DNA from: Qipengyuania aestuarii
Lineage (GTDB): Bacteria; Pseudomonadota; Alphaproteobacteria; Sphingomonadales; Sphingomonadaceae
Length of the DNA stretch: 64,000 nucleotides
Assembly: GCF_019711535.1 (NCBI RefSeq)
Contig: NZ_JAIGNP010000001.1
Span: forward strand, 806,001-870,000
Direction: 5' to 3'
The translations under genes and the position numbers were made by a program. Shown here piece by piece: positions 33,387-43,413 of this stretch. The notes under the pieces are model-generated. The model was not told the DNA's origin. It saw only the letters and a program-made list of their open reading frames with translations, and did not search any database. Position 1 is the first letter of the stretch, and the number at the start of each line of letters is the position of its first letter.

Positions 33387-35223
33387 GACGACACCGACCT
33401 TCGACACGACCCGCCGCCAGCTCCTCGCCGGACTTGGCGCCACCACTGCCCTCACCCTCGGCGGATGCGCCACGGTCCCCCGGCCCGTAAGCGGCCAGAC
33501 GGCCGACCAGCTGCTCGAAAGCGTCGCCTACAACCTCCTCCAGCACGAACCCGAACGCGCCACCGGCCTCGGTGTCGATATGGGTGAATATAGCTATCTT
33601 CGCAGCAGGCTGGAGGATCAGTCTCCCGCCGGCCAGCGCGCCTACGCCGCCACGCTGAAGACCGATCTCGACCGCGTCCGCGCCTTCCCGCGCGATGGCC
33701 TCGACAGCACCACGGTGACCAATCTCGAAGTCGTCCAGAGCGCCTATGAGCTGGCGCTAGACGGCTTCGCCCTCCCCTATGGCGATACGCCCGTCGGCAA
33801 CTGGCGCACGGCACCCTATGTCGTGATCCAGAATGTCGGCGAATACATCGGCATGCCGCGCTTCATGCAGTCCACCCACATGGTGGAGACCGCCGCCGAT
33901 GCGGATGCCTATGTCGAACGGCTGAAGCAGGCACCCGCCACCTTCGACGGAGAATTGGCCCGTATCCAATCGGCCCGCAAGATGGGCGTGGTCCCGCCCG
34001 ACTTCCTCCTCGACAAGACGATCCGCCAGATGGAACAGACCATCGACAGTGCTGGAAAGGGCGAACTGTTTGCCGCCGATCTTCGCGCCAAGCTAGCTGC
34101 AAAGGGCTTGCCAGAGATCCGTGCCCAGCAGGCACTCGTCCTCGAACAAGGCCCGATTGCCGAAGCTCTTGGCCGGCAGCTGGCCGAACTCAAGGCGGAA
34201 AGGGCAGTCGCGACATCGGCGCCGGGCATTTCCGCCCGGCCATATGGCGAAGAATTCTACGCCTGGGCGCTCCGCAACAGCACGACCACCACGCTCAGCC
34301 CCGATGAGGTGCATGAGCAAGGTCTCGAAGAGCTAGAAGCCTTGCATGCCCGCATGGATCCGATCCTGCGCAAGATCGGCTACACCGACGGCAGTGTGGG
34401 CGATCGCATGAGCGCCTTGGCCGACGACCCCCGCTACAAATTCGCCGAGGGCGATGCCGGACGCGCGCAGATAATGGAGTTCATCGAAGAACGCGTGGAT
34501 TGGATCCGCGCCCAGATGCCGCGCGCCTTCAACACGCTGGTCGATCCCAATCTGGAAGTTGTCCGCATTCCTGTGGCCGAAGAAGCCGGCGCACCGGGCG
34601 CATATGGCGGCGCAGGCAGCAAGGACGGCACGATCCCGGGCCGGTTCTGGATCAATCTACGCACGACCGACCTTCATCGCAAATACGACCTCGCGGACCT
34701 GACCTATCACGAAACCATCCCCGGCCATGTCTGGGAGGGGGAATATTCCAACCGCCTGCCGCTGATCCGCTCGATACTCGCTTTCAACCCATTTAGCGAA
34801 GGCTGGGCGCTATATGGCGAACAACTTGCGGATGAGTTGGGAGCCTATGACGGTTTCGAAGTCGGACAGTTGGGCTATCTCCAGTCCCTCGCCTTCCGTG
34901 CCTGCCGTATGGTGGTCGACACGGGCCTCCACGCGAAGGGGTGGACCCGCGAACAGGGACGCCAGTTCTTCATCCAACGCAACGGTTCCAAGCCGGAAGA
35001 GGTGCAGAGCGAGGTTGATCGCTATTGCAGCTGGCCCGGCCAGGCGACCGGTTACAAACTGGGCCACAGCCGCATAGTCGCGCAGCGAGCGCGGGCACAG
35101 GCGCAGCTGGGCGGCGCTTACGACTTCAAGGCATTCAACGATGCAGTCGTCCTTGGGGGGAACGCACCGATGGACGTGATGGAGCACAATATCAGCAGAT
35201 ACATCGCCCAGACGAGGAGCTGA
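33385..35223 (+). CDS. DUF885 family (metallopeptidase-like) lipoprotein with Tat-like signal
   Basis: A 612-aa exported protein of the DUF885 family. The N-terminus has a Tat-like motif TRRQLLAG followed by a lipobox LGGC (Cys28). The family's putative zinc site is in YHETIPGHVWE (HExxPGH) with EGWALYGE as the downstream Glu. Members are thought to be peptidases distantly related to thermolysin-type fold enzymes, but substrate is unknown. It converges with the GH16 gene. The start codon lies within a perfect hairpin (33359-33386). Confidence 0.88.
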   Translation: MTTPTFDTTRRQLLAGLGATTALTLGGCATVPRPVSGQTADQLLESVAYNLLQHEPERATGLGVDMGEYSYLRSRLEDQSPAGQRAYAATLKTDLDRVRAFPRDGLDSTTVTNLEVVQSAYELALDGFALPYGDTPVGNWRTAPYVVIQNVGEYIGMPRFMQSTHMVETAADADAYVERLKQAPATFDGELARIQSARKMGVVPPDFLLDKTIRQMEQTIDSAGKGELFAADLRAKLAAKGLPEIRAQQALVLEQGPIAEALGRQLAELKAERAVATSAPGISARPYGEEFYAWALRNSTTTTLSPDEVHEQGLEELEALHARMDPILRKIGYTDGSVGDRMSALADDPRYKFAEGDAGRAQIMEFIEERVDWIRAQMPRAFNTLVDPNLEVVRIPVAEEAGAPGAYGGAGSKDGTIPGRFWINLRTTDLHRKYDLADLTYHETIPGHVWEGEYSNRLPLIRSILAFNPFSEGWALYGEQLADELGAYDGFEVGQLGYLQSLAFRACRMVVDTGLHAKGWTREQGRQFFIQRNGSKPEEVQSEVDRYCSWPGQATGYKLGHSRIVAQRARAQAQLGGAYDFKAFNDAVVLGGNAPMDVMEHNISRYIAQTRS

Positions 35224-35246
35224 CCAGTGCGCCGGGGTGCGAACGC

Positions 35247-36179
35247 CTATTCGTAGACGCGCACCCAGTCGACCTCGACAGCGATCCGATCGTCTTTGAT
35301 TGCGTCCACGGTGGACGCAGGAAGGCCGTAATAGGGCGAGGTCACATTGTTGTAGCCACGCGGATACTCGCCGCCCAGCGCCAGGTTCAGGATCAGAAAT
35401 TGTTCGCGGTCGAAACGCCACTGGCCCTTCTCTTCGACCTTGGCCCGCGTGATCTTGAGGAATTCGCGGTCATCCACGAAAAAGCGGATATCGTCGGGGC
35501 GGCGCTCGACGGCGTAGACGTGCCACTCCTCCTCGCTCTGGCCGGCTGGGAAAAATTGACGTTCTCCGATATTGCCCCCTGCCGAATAGCCGGGACCATG
35601 CAGCGATGAACTGGTCCAGCCTGCTTCGCCGATATATTCCATGATGTCGGTTTCACCGGCATCGGGCCAATCGCCATAGCCAAGCATCCAAAAAGCAGGC
35701 CACACTCCTTGGGCGCGCGGCATGCGGATGCGAGCTTCAACGCGGCCATAGGTTACGTTGACCTTGTTGGCGGTATCGATCCGGCCCGAAAGGAAATCGA
35801 CACGGCGGCCGGACGGGGTCACATAGCCCGGCTGGTACCGCGCGCGCAGGACCAGCGCGTTGCCGTCATCGGCGTCGGCGATGGAAGAAAGGGCGATCGT
35901 TTCCTCCGAATCGACATAGGCCTGCTGCTCATTGTTGACCCAGAACGAAGGACCCTCGATATTCCAGACACTGCGATCAAGCGTGCCTGTGGCAAACTGT
36001 TCTTCGAAGACAAGCGTGTCGAAACTGGTCGGGGTCGGCGTGGGGCTGGGTGTCGGAGTTGGGCTGGGCGCAGGCGATGGAGCCGGTCCGCTAATGGGTG
36101 GAGGGGCCGAGCCTTCGCCACCTCCGCAACCAAGCAAGGCCAACGCGGCGACCGCCGGCAGCAATCCGAATGTCTTCAT
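35247..36179 (-). CDS. Glycoside hydrolase family 16 lipoprotein (beta-glucanase-like)
   Basis: A 310-aa lipoprotein with lipobox LLGC (Cys18) and a Pro/Ser/Thr linker (residues 26-51), followed by a GH16 jelly-roll domain. The catalytic motif GETDIMEY holds the nucleophile Glu176, Asp178 and acid/base Glu181. WPAFWMLG and HVYAVERRPDDIRFFVDD are other family segments. Likely substrates are laminarin or other beta-1,3/1,4-glucans of algae, suiting a marine heterotroph. The ATG at 36179 has GGAG six bases upstream. The glutaminyl cyclase gene precedes it on the same strand. Confidence 0.9.
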   Translation of the reverse strand: MKTFGLLPAVAALALLGCGGGEGSAPPPISGPAPSPAPSPTPTPSPTPTPTSFDTLVFEEQFATGTLDRSVWNIEGPSFWVNNEQQAYVDSEETIALSSIADADDGNALVLRARYQPGYVTPSGRRVDFLSGRIDTANKVNVTYGRVEARIRMPRAQGVWPAFWMLGYGDWPDAGETDIMEYIGEAGWTSSSLHGPGYSAGGNIGERQFFPAGQSEEEWHVYAVERRPDDIRFFVDDREFLKITRAKVEEKGQWRFDREQFLILNLALGGEYPRGYNNVTSPYYGLPASTVDAIKDDRIAVEVDWVRVYE

Positions 36180-36225
36180 CTTCCGCTCCAAAGAAATGTG
36201 TTGCAGGGCTATACTACACTAACGG

Positions 36226-37047
36226 TCAGCCCACACTTGCATTCGTTTCCACAAGGCGAATTTCAAAAAGAGACGGCCAGAGCTTTCCCGTCACGAAAAG
36301 TCTCTTGTTCTCTGCATCCCAGGCGATCCCGTTCAGGACCGCGTCGCTATCGGTCGGTGATATGGTCTGAACGATCGCCCGCAGGTCGATGAGCTTCCGC
36401 ACCACGCCATCGGCCGGATCGATGGCAACGATGAACGGTGTCATCCAGACGTTGGCAAACACCAAACCGTCAATCATCTCAAGCTCGTTAAGTCGCCTGA
36501 GAGGACGCCCGTTCAATGTCACGCTTACGCTCCGTCGCACTTCGTAGGTTTCAGGATCGAGGACCCGTAAAATATCGCTGCCGTCCGAATGGATCAGCCC
36601 TTCTTCCGCAGAGGTCAGACCCCACCCGTCCAGCGGATAGTCCGAGCGGCTAGAAACGTGTGCGAGCGTATCGGCATCCCAGCGATGAATCACGCCGTCG
36701 CGCCACGTCAGGCTGATCAATGCGCCTTCCCACAACGCAAGCCCCTCACCAAACTGGTCGGCGGGAATAGCGCTCTCGCCAATCGTCTTTCCGGAACTGA
36801 GGTCGACTTTGCGCACGACGGACCTGCCTTCCTGTCCAGTGCTCTCGAAGAGGGCACCATCGTGCCACAGCAGCCCCTGCGTGAAGGCGTCCTTATCATG
36901 CGGATACCGCGCAACCACTTCGGCTTGATATACAGTTGGTCCCGCATAGGGGGCTACGGCGACCTCCGGTGATGCTTCCTGCGCCGTCGCCGCGAATGGC
37001 ATGGAGAGCGAAAGCAAAAGTGCGGAAAATGTCTTTCGAAGCAGCAT
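36226..37047 (-). CDS. Glutaminyl-peptide cyclotransferase (plant/bacterial type)
   Basis: A 273-aa secreted enzyme of the five-bladed propeller glutamine cyclotransferase family, which forms N-terminal pyroglutamate on peptides. A signal peptide ending AATAQ is followed by the family motif DAFTQGLLWHDGALFESTGQ and later GWGLT, LNELE and LNGIAWD. It is expected in the periplasm. It lies 46 bp upstream of the GH16 gene and may be co-transcribed. A terminator separates it from pckA. Confidence 0.9.
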   Translation of the reverse strand: MLLRKTFSALLLSLSMPFAATAQEASPEVAVAPYAGPTVYQAEVVARYPHDKDAFTQGLLWHDGALFESTGQEGRSVVRKVDLSSGKTIGESAIPADQFGEGLALWEGALISLTWRDGVIHRWDADTLAHVSSRSDYPLDGWGLTSAEEGLIHSDGSDILRVLDPETYEVRRSVSVTLNGRPLRRLNELEMIDGLVFANVWMTPFIVAIDPADGVVRKLIDLRAIVQTISPTDSDAVLNGIAWDAENKRLFVTGKLWPSLFEIRLVETNASVG

Positions 37048-37143
37048 CGGGTGAGAATGTGCCTTTTAGTCCCTTGCCGCAAGCTGAAGCCGCCAAGGAA
37101 GATTTCACCGGACTTCTAGAGTCCCCAACGCGATCGCCAATTT

Positions 37144-37179
37144 AAAACCCCCGGTCCACACCGAAGTGCGGCCGGGGGT
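37144..37179 (-). terminator. Rho-independent terminator of pckA
   Basis: On the minus strand ACCCCCGG...CCGGGGGT encloses an inner CCGCAC-TTCG-GTGTGG hairpin and is followed by TTTT. A smaller GCCTC/GAGGC hairpin lies just upstream (37197-37210), directly after the pckA stop. Confidence 0.9.
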
Positions 37180-37217
37180 CTCCTCTCCAACTCTTTGCCT
37201 CAAAAGAGGCTATTTGA

Positions 37218-38837
37218 TCAGGCGGCTGCAGGAGCCGCGTCACGCACGCCCTGATCGACATGGGCGGCAAAGGGTTCAAAATTGTCTACGAAAAGGTGCA
37301 CCAGCTTGGTGGCAGTGCGATCGTATTCTTCCTTGTCGTCCCAAGTCGAGCGCGGGTCAAGGATTTCGCTATCGACACTAGGCACGCTCACGGGCACTTC
37401 GAACCCGAAATTCGGATCCTTGCGGAATTCGGCGTCGTTCAACGACCCGTCCAGTGCAGCGTTGAGCAATGCGCGCGTCGCCTTGATGGGCATGCGGCTA
37501 CCTGTGCCGTACTTGCCTCCGGTCCAGCCGGTGTTGACCAGCCAGCATTGTGCGCCGCCCTCGGCAATGCGTTTCTTGAGAAGGTTGCCGTAGACGCTCG
37601 GATGGCGGGGCATGAACGGTGCGCCGAAACAGGTGCTGAAAGTGGCAGTCGGCTCGGTCACGCCGATTTCCGTTCCCGCGACCTTGGCGGTGTAGCCCGA
37701 TAGGAAGTGATACATCGCCTGATCGGGCGTGAGACGCGCAATCGGAGGCAGCACGCCGAATGCGTCGGCGGTCAGCATGATGACATTCGATGGCGGTGGG
37801 CCTAGATTATCATCGCTGGTATTGGGGATGGAGGACAGCGGATAAGCACCGCGGGTGTTTTCAGCGAGGCTGTTGTCGTCGAGATCGACCTCGCCATTCT
37901 CATCCATTACCACGTTTTCGAGGACCGTACCCTCCATGCGGGTAGTGGCATATATTTCCGGTTCGCTCTCCGGGTCGAGGCGGATCATCTTGGCATAGCA
38001 GCCGCCTTCGAAGTTGAAGACCGCCGTGTCCGACCAGCCATGCTCATCGTCACCGATCAGCGTGCGGCTGGCATCAGCCGAAAGAGTAGTCTTTCCCGTA
38101 CCGGAAAGTCCGAAAAACACAGCGCTCTTCCCGTCCGGTCCGATATTCGCCGAGCAATGCATTGGCATGACGCCCTTTGGCGGCAGCAGATAGTTGAGTA
38201 CGCCGAAAACGCTCTTCTTCATTTCACCGGCATACTTGGTGCCGCCGACAAGTATCAGCTTTTCTTCGAGATTAACCGCGATCACCGTCTCGCTGCGGGT
38301 GCCATGCCGCTCTGGATCGGCCTTGAAGCCAGGAAGGTCGATGATGGTGTATTCTGGCGTGAACCCTTTAAGTTCTTCCGCGGTCGGGCGCACCAGCAAC
38401 GTGCGGATGAATTGGTTATGCCAAGCAAGCTCGTTGATGACCCGTACATTGACCCGGTATTCGGGCTGCGAGCCTCCGAAAAGATCGGCCACGAACAGGT
38501 CGGACTTGTCGGCCAAGGCAGCCATGAAATCCTGCTTCAACGCAGCAAAATGCTCCGGCGTCATCGAAGCGTTGTTGTCCCACCAGACGGTGTCTTCCGT
38601 TTCCGCATTGCGGACGATGAACTTATCCTTCGCGCTACGACCCGTGTGCTTACCAGTTTCGACGACCAGCGGACCATGCTTTGCGCGCCGACCCTCTCCC
38701 CGCTCCAAAGCGACGGAGGTCAGTTCCTCCGCTGTCAGGTTGGCGTGAATGGTTGCAGCGGTCTCGATGCCCTGCGCGGCAAGCGAGTGGGAAAGCTCGG
38801 TGGTCACTGAAATCTCCGGCGCAAAAGAGGCGGTCAC
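37218..38837 (-). CDS. pckA: Phosphoenolpyruvate carboxykinase (ATP)
   Basis: Converts oxaloacetate to phosphoenolpyruvate, the entry to gluconeogenesis; 539 aa. Signature segments are [14 protein letters not shown], the kinase-1a loop [13 protein letters not shown], the metal site in [20 protein letters not shown] and [15 protein letters not shown]. It is divergent from chvI. This pckA-chvI-chvG arrangement is conserved in alphaproteobacteria, where ChvI is known in some species to affect pckA. A terminator follows at 37144-37179. Confidence 0.97.
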   Translation of the reverse strand: MTASFAPEISVTTELSHSLAAQGIETAATIHANLTAEELTSVALERGEGRRAKHGPLVVETGKHTGRSAKDKFIVRNAETEDTVWWDNNASMTPEHFAALKQDFMAALADKSDLFVADLFGGSQPEYRVNVRVINELAWHNQFIRTLLVRPTAEELKGFTPEYTIIDLPGFKADPERHGTRSETVIAVNLEEKLILVGGTKYAGEMKKSVFGVLNYLLPPKGVMPMHCSANIGPDGKSAVFFGLSGTGKTTLSADASRTLIGDDEHGWSDTAVFNFEGGCYAKMIRLDPESEPEIYATTRMEGTVLENVVMDENGEVDLDDNSLAENTRGAYPLSSIPNTSDDNLGPPPSNVIMLTADAFGVLPPIARLTPDQAMYHFLSGYTAKVAGTEIGVTEPTATFSTCFGAPFMPRHPSVYGNLLKKRIAEGGAQCWLVNTGWTGGKYGTGSRMPIKATRALLNAALDGSLNDAEFRKDPNFGFEVPVSVPSVDSEILDPRSTWDDKEEYDRTATKLVHLFVDNFEPFAAHVDQGVRDAAPAAA

Positions 38838-38990
38838 GTAACGGGAATCGTCGGCGCATACGAATGCGCCGCCCTTGCCGCTGCCATTACTCGCAGTGCG
38901 CCTTCACGTCAAATCAACCCAAGCAGTTTAATCTCACAGTCCGCCAGGGCACGTTGTCTTGCCTGTCGAACTGCGGTAACCGCTCCAACT

Positions 38991-39740
38991 ATGCAAACTG
39001 AAGCCAGCCACGGCACGTCGCCGCCGGAAGACGATCGCACCGTCATCGCCCTGGTCGACGACGATCGCAACATTCTCACGACGGTTTCGATCGCGCTGCA
39101 GGCAGAAGGCTTTGCGACACGCGTGTACTCGGATGGCGAGGCGGCGCTGTCCGCTCTGCTGGGCAATCCGCCCGACCTTGCCATCTTCGATATCAAGATG
39201 CCCAAGATGGACGGCATGGAACTGCTCCGTCGTCTGCGTGAGCAATCCCCGCTTCCGGTTATTTTCCTCACCAGCAAGGATGACGAGCAGGACGAGGAAG
39301 CTGGCCTGCAGATGGGCGCGGACGATTATATCGCCAAGCCGTTCAGCTTGCGGCTGCTGCTCGCTCGAATCCGGGCGATCCTCAGGCGCTCGGACGCTCG
39401 GCGCCCGATTCCGATCGAGCCAGGCGAAAAACCGGCCGAGATCATCGAGCGCGGCCGGCTGCGGATGGACCCTGCCCGCCATCACGTGACGTGGGACGAG
39501 AAACCCGTGTCGCTTACAGTAACTGAATTCCTGCTTCTCGAGGCTCTCGCCTCGCACCCCGGGGTAATCAAAAGCCGGAATCAGTTGATGGACGCGGCCT
39601 ATCCGGATGATGTCTTTGTCGACGACCGGACGGTGGACAGTCATATCAAACGTATGCGGCGCAAATTCCGCAGCGTGGATAATGAATTCTCTGCCATCGA
39701 AACGCTGTACGGTGCTGGCTACAGCTTCAGCGATGGCTGA
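38991..39740 (+). CDS. chvI: Response regulator ChvI (OmpR family)
   Basis: A 249-aa response regulator with receiver (acidic pocket VDDD at 22-25, phospho-acceptor Asp67, LTSKDD and Lys in IAKPF) and a winged-helix OmpR-type DNA-binding domain with [13 protein letters not shown] and [18 protein letters not shown]. In alphaproteobacteria ChvI controls envelope, acid and osmotic responses and some carbon metabolism. It starts a tight run of genes, chvI-chvG-hprK-rapZ-EIIA-HPr, and its end overlaps chvG by eight bases. Confidence 0.95.
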   Translation: MQTEASHGTSPPEDDRTVIALVDDDRNILTTVSIALQAEGFATRVYSDGEAALSALLGNPPDLAIFDIKMPKMDGMELLRRLREQSPLPVIFLTSKDDEQDEEAGLQMGADDYIAKPFSLRLLLARIRAILRRSDARRPIPIEPGEKPAEIIERGRLRMDPARHHVTWDEKPVSLTVTEFLLLEALASHPGVIKSRNQLMDAAYPDDVFVDDRTVDSHIKRMRRKFRSVDNEFSAIETLYGAGYSFSDG

Positions 39741-41301
39741 GAGAAAGAGCGTCCTTCGGGGCGATCCGAGGCTGGACAAGCTGCGGTGGTCGCGGCGTCT
39801 GACCCTTACAAGCCGCATTCTGTTCGTAAATGTATTGCCACTGGTTCTGCTGGGCGGCGGCGTCCTCTATCTCGACAGCTATCGGACGCAGCTGCTCGAC
39901 GAGCGGTTCAAACTGGCTCTGGTCGAAGCGCAGATTACGGCAGAAGCACTCGCTGGCGCCACGCCAAAGCGTCAGGAAGCCCTCCTGATCCAGATTGGCA
40001 AGGAACAGCGGCTTCGCATCAGGGTCTACGATGCCGAAGGCAAGCTGGAATCCGACAGTTTTCAGCTTGCCCCGCCGAGTTTCGAACTGCCGGATCCGGC
40101 AGACGTCGACCAGACCGATTTCGCCCTGCGCACGGACCGCTGGTTCGATCGGGTCGTCGGGGCACCTGCCCTGCCCGACTATCGTGAACCGGTATCCGAC
40201 AGTGTAGATGCGTGGCCGGAGCTCGTTCGTGCGCGGGAAGAAAGCCTCACGCAGATCGTCCTTCGCGACGCGCCCGACGGTACGCATGTTATCAACGCCG
40301 CAGCCCCTGTCGGCCTTGATGGGGACACGCTGCTCATCACGCGCAACCCGGTCGACATTACCCAGAGTGTGCGGGAAGCACGCACGACAGTGGCGATGAT
40401 CGTCCTGCTATTCCTCCTCGTTTCCACCCTGCTCAGCTTTTTCCTGGCGCAGACAATCGTAAGGCCACTTCGTGAACTTGTGCAGGCGGCCGTGCGCGTG
40501 CGGCAGGGCCGTGATCGGCAGGTGGAAGTTCCCCGCCTACCCGATCGGCGTGACGAGATCGGCATGCTGGCGCGCGCCGTCTCCGACATGACCGCCGCCT
40601 TGCGGCACCGCATTGATGCGGTGGAAAGTTTCGCCGCCGACGTAGCGCATGAGATCAAGAATCCGCTCGCCAGCCTCCGCAGCGCAACGGAATCTCTGGG
40701 TAAGGTGGAGGATCCCGATCTGCGGAGCCAATTACTCGATATCGCAGTCCATGACGTGCGGCGGATAGATCGTCTGGTCACCGAAATTTCGGACGCCAGT
40801 CGGATCGATGCGGAAATGTCTCGTACCGAATTCGAACGGGTGGACATGGCGGAGTTGCTGCGCAATGTTGCCGCCAGCCGTGAAGAGCGCGGCGAGAACG
40901 AGGGGCGCAATGTCACCGTGACCGCCGACGAAAGTAAGCTGGTCGTTAACGGCGTCGGCTTAAGGCTGGAACGTATAATGGAAAATTTGCTCGATAACGC
41001 CGTCTCTTTCTCCCCTATCGGAGGCTCTATTGACGCGCGCCTTGTCCGGCGCGAAGGGCGCGTAGTCCTTACCGTGTGCGACGAAGGCCCGGGCATCCCC
41101 GAGGAGAAGCGAGAAAAAGTGTTCGAACGGTTCCACTCGGATCGCCCCGAAGGCGAAGATTTCGGCAATCATTCCGGGCTCGGTCTCGCGATTGGACGCA
41201 CCATCGCGGAAGCACATGAAGGCACCTTGCATGTCGAAGACCGCGCTGATGGCGACCGCGGCGCATGTTTCGTTCTCAGCCTGCCTGCGTTGGACAAATG
41301 A
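39733..41301 (+). CDS. chvG: Sensor histidine kinase ChvG
   Basis: A 522-aa inner-membrane kinase partner of ChvI. The first membrane helix is at about residues 27-48 and the second at about 217-240, enclosing a periplasmic sensor domain. HAMP follows, then the phospho-acceptor box [17 protein letters not shown] and ATPase motifs [19 protein letters not shown] and GLGLAI. In rhizobia the sensor domain is held off by ExoR; no exoR is present here. The ATG at 39733 lies within the end of chvI, and its stop overlaps hprK (ATGA). Confidence 0.95.
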   Translation: MAERKSVLRGDPRLDKLRWSRRLTLTSRILFVNVLPLVLLGGGVLYLDSYRTQLLDERFKLALVEAQITAEALAGATPKRQEALLIQIGKEQRLRIRVYDAEGKLESDSFQLAPPSFELPDPADVDQTDFALRTDRWFDRVVGAPALPDYREPVSDSVDAWPELVRAREESLTQIVLRDAPDGTHVINAAAPVGLDGDTLLITRNPVDITQSVREARTTVAMIVLLFLLVSTLLSFFLAQTIVRPLRELVQAAVRVRQGRDRQVEVPRLPDRRDEIGMLARAVSDMTAALRHRIDAVESFAADVAHEIKNPLASLRSATESLGKVEDPDLRSQLLDIAVHDVRRIDRLVTEISDASRIDAEMSRTEFERVDMAELLRNVAASREERGENEGRNVTVTADESKLVVNGVGLRLERIMENLLDNAVSFSPIGGSIDARLVRREGRVVLTVCDEGPGIPEEKREKVFERFHSDRPEGEDFGNHSGLGLAIGRTIAEAHEGTLHVEDRADGDRGACFVLSLPALDK

Positions 41302-41759
41302 AAACCAAACTTCCCAATGTCACCGCTGTGGCCATCGATGGACGGGGCCTCCTCATTGCGGGCGAACCCGGAGCCGGCAAATCCTCACTTGCCCTGGCCC
41401 TCATTGACCGCGGAGCCACCTTAATCGGCGATGATGGTCTGATTATCGATGATGAACAGGGTTTTCCACTCGCCTGTCCGCCAAAGACCACCCGCGGTTT
41501 GCTCGAGGTTCGAAATGTCGGCTTGATCGAATTTGACCCCTGCGATGCTCCCGTTTCCCTCGTGCTGCAATTGACCACCCTGGCGCCGCGTTATCCGATG
41601 GAACTTGCAACGACGACACTTGGGGGCGCACCAGTACCTGTCCTGCTTTTTCGCCCTGGTGATGCGACGCAAGCGCTGCGCGCCGAATTCGCCCTTGTGA
41701 AGCATGGCCTCCCGCTCCCGAACGCTGCGAAGGCAGTCGCCGCGGTCGAGCAGCAATGA
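41298..41759 (+). CDS. hprK: HPr kinase/phosphorylase, short alphaproteobacterial form
   Basis: Only the catalytic C-terminal domain of HprK, 153 aa instead of about 310 in Firmicutes, as is normal in alphaproteobacteria. Walker A is GEPGAGKSSLALALI, and the HprK signature is in RGLLEVRNVGLIEF. It would phosphorylate HPr on the regulatory Ser. The HPr encoded four genes later keeps that Ser. The gene overlaps chvG upstream and rapZ downstream, four bases each, so expression is tied to ChvGI. Confidence 0.93.
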   Translation: MKTKLPNVTAVAIDGRGLLIAGEPGAGKSSLALALIDRGATLIGDDGLIIDDEQGFPLACPPKTTRGLLEVRNVGLIEFDPCDAPVSLVLQLTTLAPRYPMELATTTLGGAPVPVLLFRPGDATQALRAEFALVKHGLPLPNAAKAVAAVEQQ

Positions 41760-42646
41760 CCGGAGATAGCCAGCCAATCCTGCTGGTCACCGGTATGTCC
41801 GGTGCGGGCAAATCGACTGTCCTTCAGGTCCTCGAGGATCTCGGGTGGGAAACGCTCGACAACTTCCCTCTTCGTCTGCTGGCTAATCTCCTCGAGACGT
41901 ACGGCGAATCTCCGACACCGATCGCGATCGGTCTTGATTCGCGCACAAGAGGATTCGCTCCGACCGATATCATCCGCGAATGCGAGGCGCTGGCTTCGCG
42001 CGACGGGGTCAGTCTCACGACGCTTTTCATCGACTGTTCCGACAGCGAATTGCAGCGCCGCTACAACGAAACCCGAAGGCCACATCCAATGGCTCGCGAG
42101 CGGCAGGTGGCAGACGGGATCAGTGATGAACGCAGCCTTCTCGAACCGCTACGCAAGTGGGCCGAGACGCTTGTCGATACCAGCGCATATTCAACCAATC
42201 AGCTCCAGCAAGTCATCCGCGAAAGATTCGGCAAGAAAGATGCGCAGGAAATGACTGTCACGGTAACGAGCTTCGGATTCTCCCGTGGCATGCCACCCTT
42301 GGCAGATTTGCTGTTCGATATGCGCTTTCTCGATAATCCACACTGGATTAGCGGATTGCGCGACCTGACCGGTCTCGATGAGCAGGTAGCCGACCATATC
42401 CGCCAGGATCCCGCGTTCGACCCGGCATTCAATAGCATTTGCAATACGCTACTCGAATTGCTTCCTCGCTATGCAGCGCAGGATCGAAGCTACCTCAACA
42501 TCGGTTTCGGCTGTACCGGAGGGAGACACAGGTCCGTCTTCAGTGCGGAAGCAGCGGCACAGGTCTTGCGCGAGGCCGGATTTTCGCCCACGGTTATTCA
42601 CCGCAATCTGGAAAGTCGGCCCGCCGATCCGCTCGAGCGCCGCTAA
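41756..42646 (+). CDS. rapZ: RNase adapter protein RapZ
   Basis: A 296-aa nucleotide-binding protein of the RapZ/YvcJ family. Walker A GMSGAGKS is at residues 13-20; the C-terminal domain has FGCTGGRHRSVF. In enterobacteria RapZ guides RNase E to the GlmZ sRNA to control amino-sugar synthesis. Here its place between hprK and the PTS genes suggests a link to nitrogen/carbon PTS signalling; the RNA target is unknown. It overlaps hprK by four bases. A 64-bp gap follows before the EIIA gene. Confidence 0.95.
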   Translation: MTGDSQPILLVTGMSGAGKSTVLQVLEDLGWETLDNFPLRLLANLLETYGESPTPIAIGLDSRTRGFAPTDIIRECEALASRDGVSLTTLFIDCSDSELQRRYNETRRPHPMARERQVADGISDERSLLEPLRKWAETLVDTSAYSTNQLQQVIRERFGKKDAQEMTVTVTSFGFSRGMPPLADLLFDMRFLDNPHWISGLRDLTGLDEQVADHIRQDPAFDPAFNSICNTLLELLPRYAAQDRSYLNIGFGCTGGRHRSVFSAEAAAQVLREAGFSPTVIHRNLESRPADPLERR

Positions 42647-42710
42647 CCTAAACAATGGTGCAAACCCAAAGCCCCCACTTGCGACACGCGAAACGGATAT
42701 CGACACCCGC

Positions 42711-43136
42711 ATGATCGGCATGATCCTCGTTACTCACGGCAAACTGGCCGAACACTTCATCGACGCGATGGAGCATGTCGTCGGCAAGCAGGAAGGCGTG
42801 GCCACCATTTGCATCGGGCCCAATGACGACATGGAGCAGCGACGCAAAGACATCGCCGACGCTATCGCCCGTGTCGATACCGGAGAGGGTGCGATTATCT
42901 TGACGGATCTGTTCGGTGGCACACCGTCCAATCTCGCCATCTCACTGCTGGATACTGGTCGGATCGAGGTCATCGCAGGCATCAATCTGCCGATGCTTAT
43001 TCGCCTTGCCGGCGCCCGCAAGAGCATGAATGTGGTCGACGCGGTGAATGCCGCGCAAACCGCAGGCCGCAATTACATCACTGTGGCGAGCGAGTTTTTA
43101 GGCCAAGATCTCGACAGTGCGCGGAAAGCAAGTTGA
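42711..43136 (+). CDS. PTS EIIA component, mannose family
   Basis: A 141-aa soluble EIIA of the Man family. His9 in MILVTHGKLAEH is the phosphorylation site, and LTDLFGGTPSNLA is the second family motif. No EIIB or EIIC genes are present, so it probably has a regulatory rather than transport role. The ATG at 42711 lacks a strong ribosome-binding site. The stop overlaps the TTG start of HPr (TTGA). Confidence 0.92.
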   Translation: MIGMILVTHGKLAEHFIDAMEHVVGKQEGVATICIGPNDDMEQRRKDIADAIARVDTGEGAIILTDLFGGTPSNLAISLLDTGRIEVIAGINLPMLIRLAGARKSMNVVDAVNAAQTAGRNYITVASEFLGQDLDSARKAS

Positions 43137-43411
43137 GCGAAGTCAGGAAAAGGGTTGAGGTCGTCAACCAACGAGGGTTGCACGCACGGGCAAGCGCGAA
43201 GTTCGTCGGGGCGGTCTCAGAAGTCCCTGAAACCTGCCGGGTCCGCGTGAGCAAAGGGGACAATGAGGCAGCAGGCGGCTCCATTTTGGGCCTGATGATG
43301 CTCGGCGCAGCCAAAGGGGACACGATCGAAATTATCGTCGAGGGGCATGACGCCGAGGCGGTACTGGCCAATCTTGCTGGATTGGTCGAGGACGGCTTCG
43401 GGGAACCCTGA
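43133..43411 (+). CDS. Phosphocarrier protein HPr
   Basis: A 92-aa HPr. His17 in RGLHARASAKF accepts phosphate from Enzyme I, and Ser50 in GGSILGLMMLGA is the HprK target (Ser46 in Bacillus numbering). Both sites being present fits the nearby hprK. Start TTG at 43133 overlaps the EIIA stop and has GGAAAG upstream. Enzyme I (ptsP) is not in this window. Confidence 0.93.
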   Translation: MSEVRKRVEVVNQRGLHARASAKFVGAVSEVPETCRVRVSKGDNEAAGGSILGLMMLGAAKGDTIEIIVEGHDAEAVLANLAGLVEDGFGEP

Positions 43412-43413
43412 CA

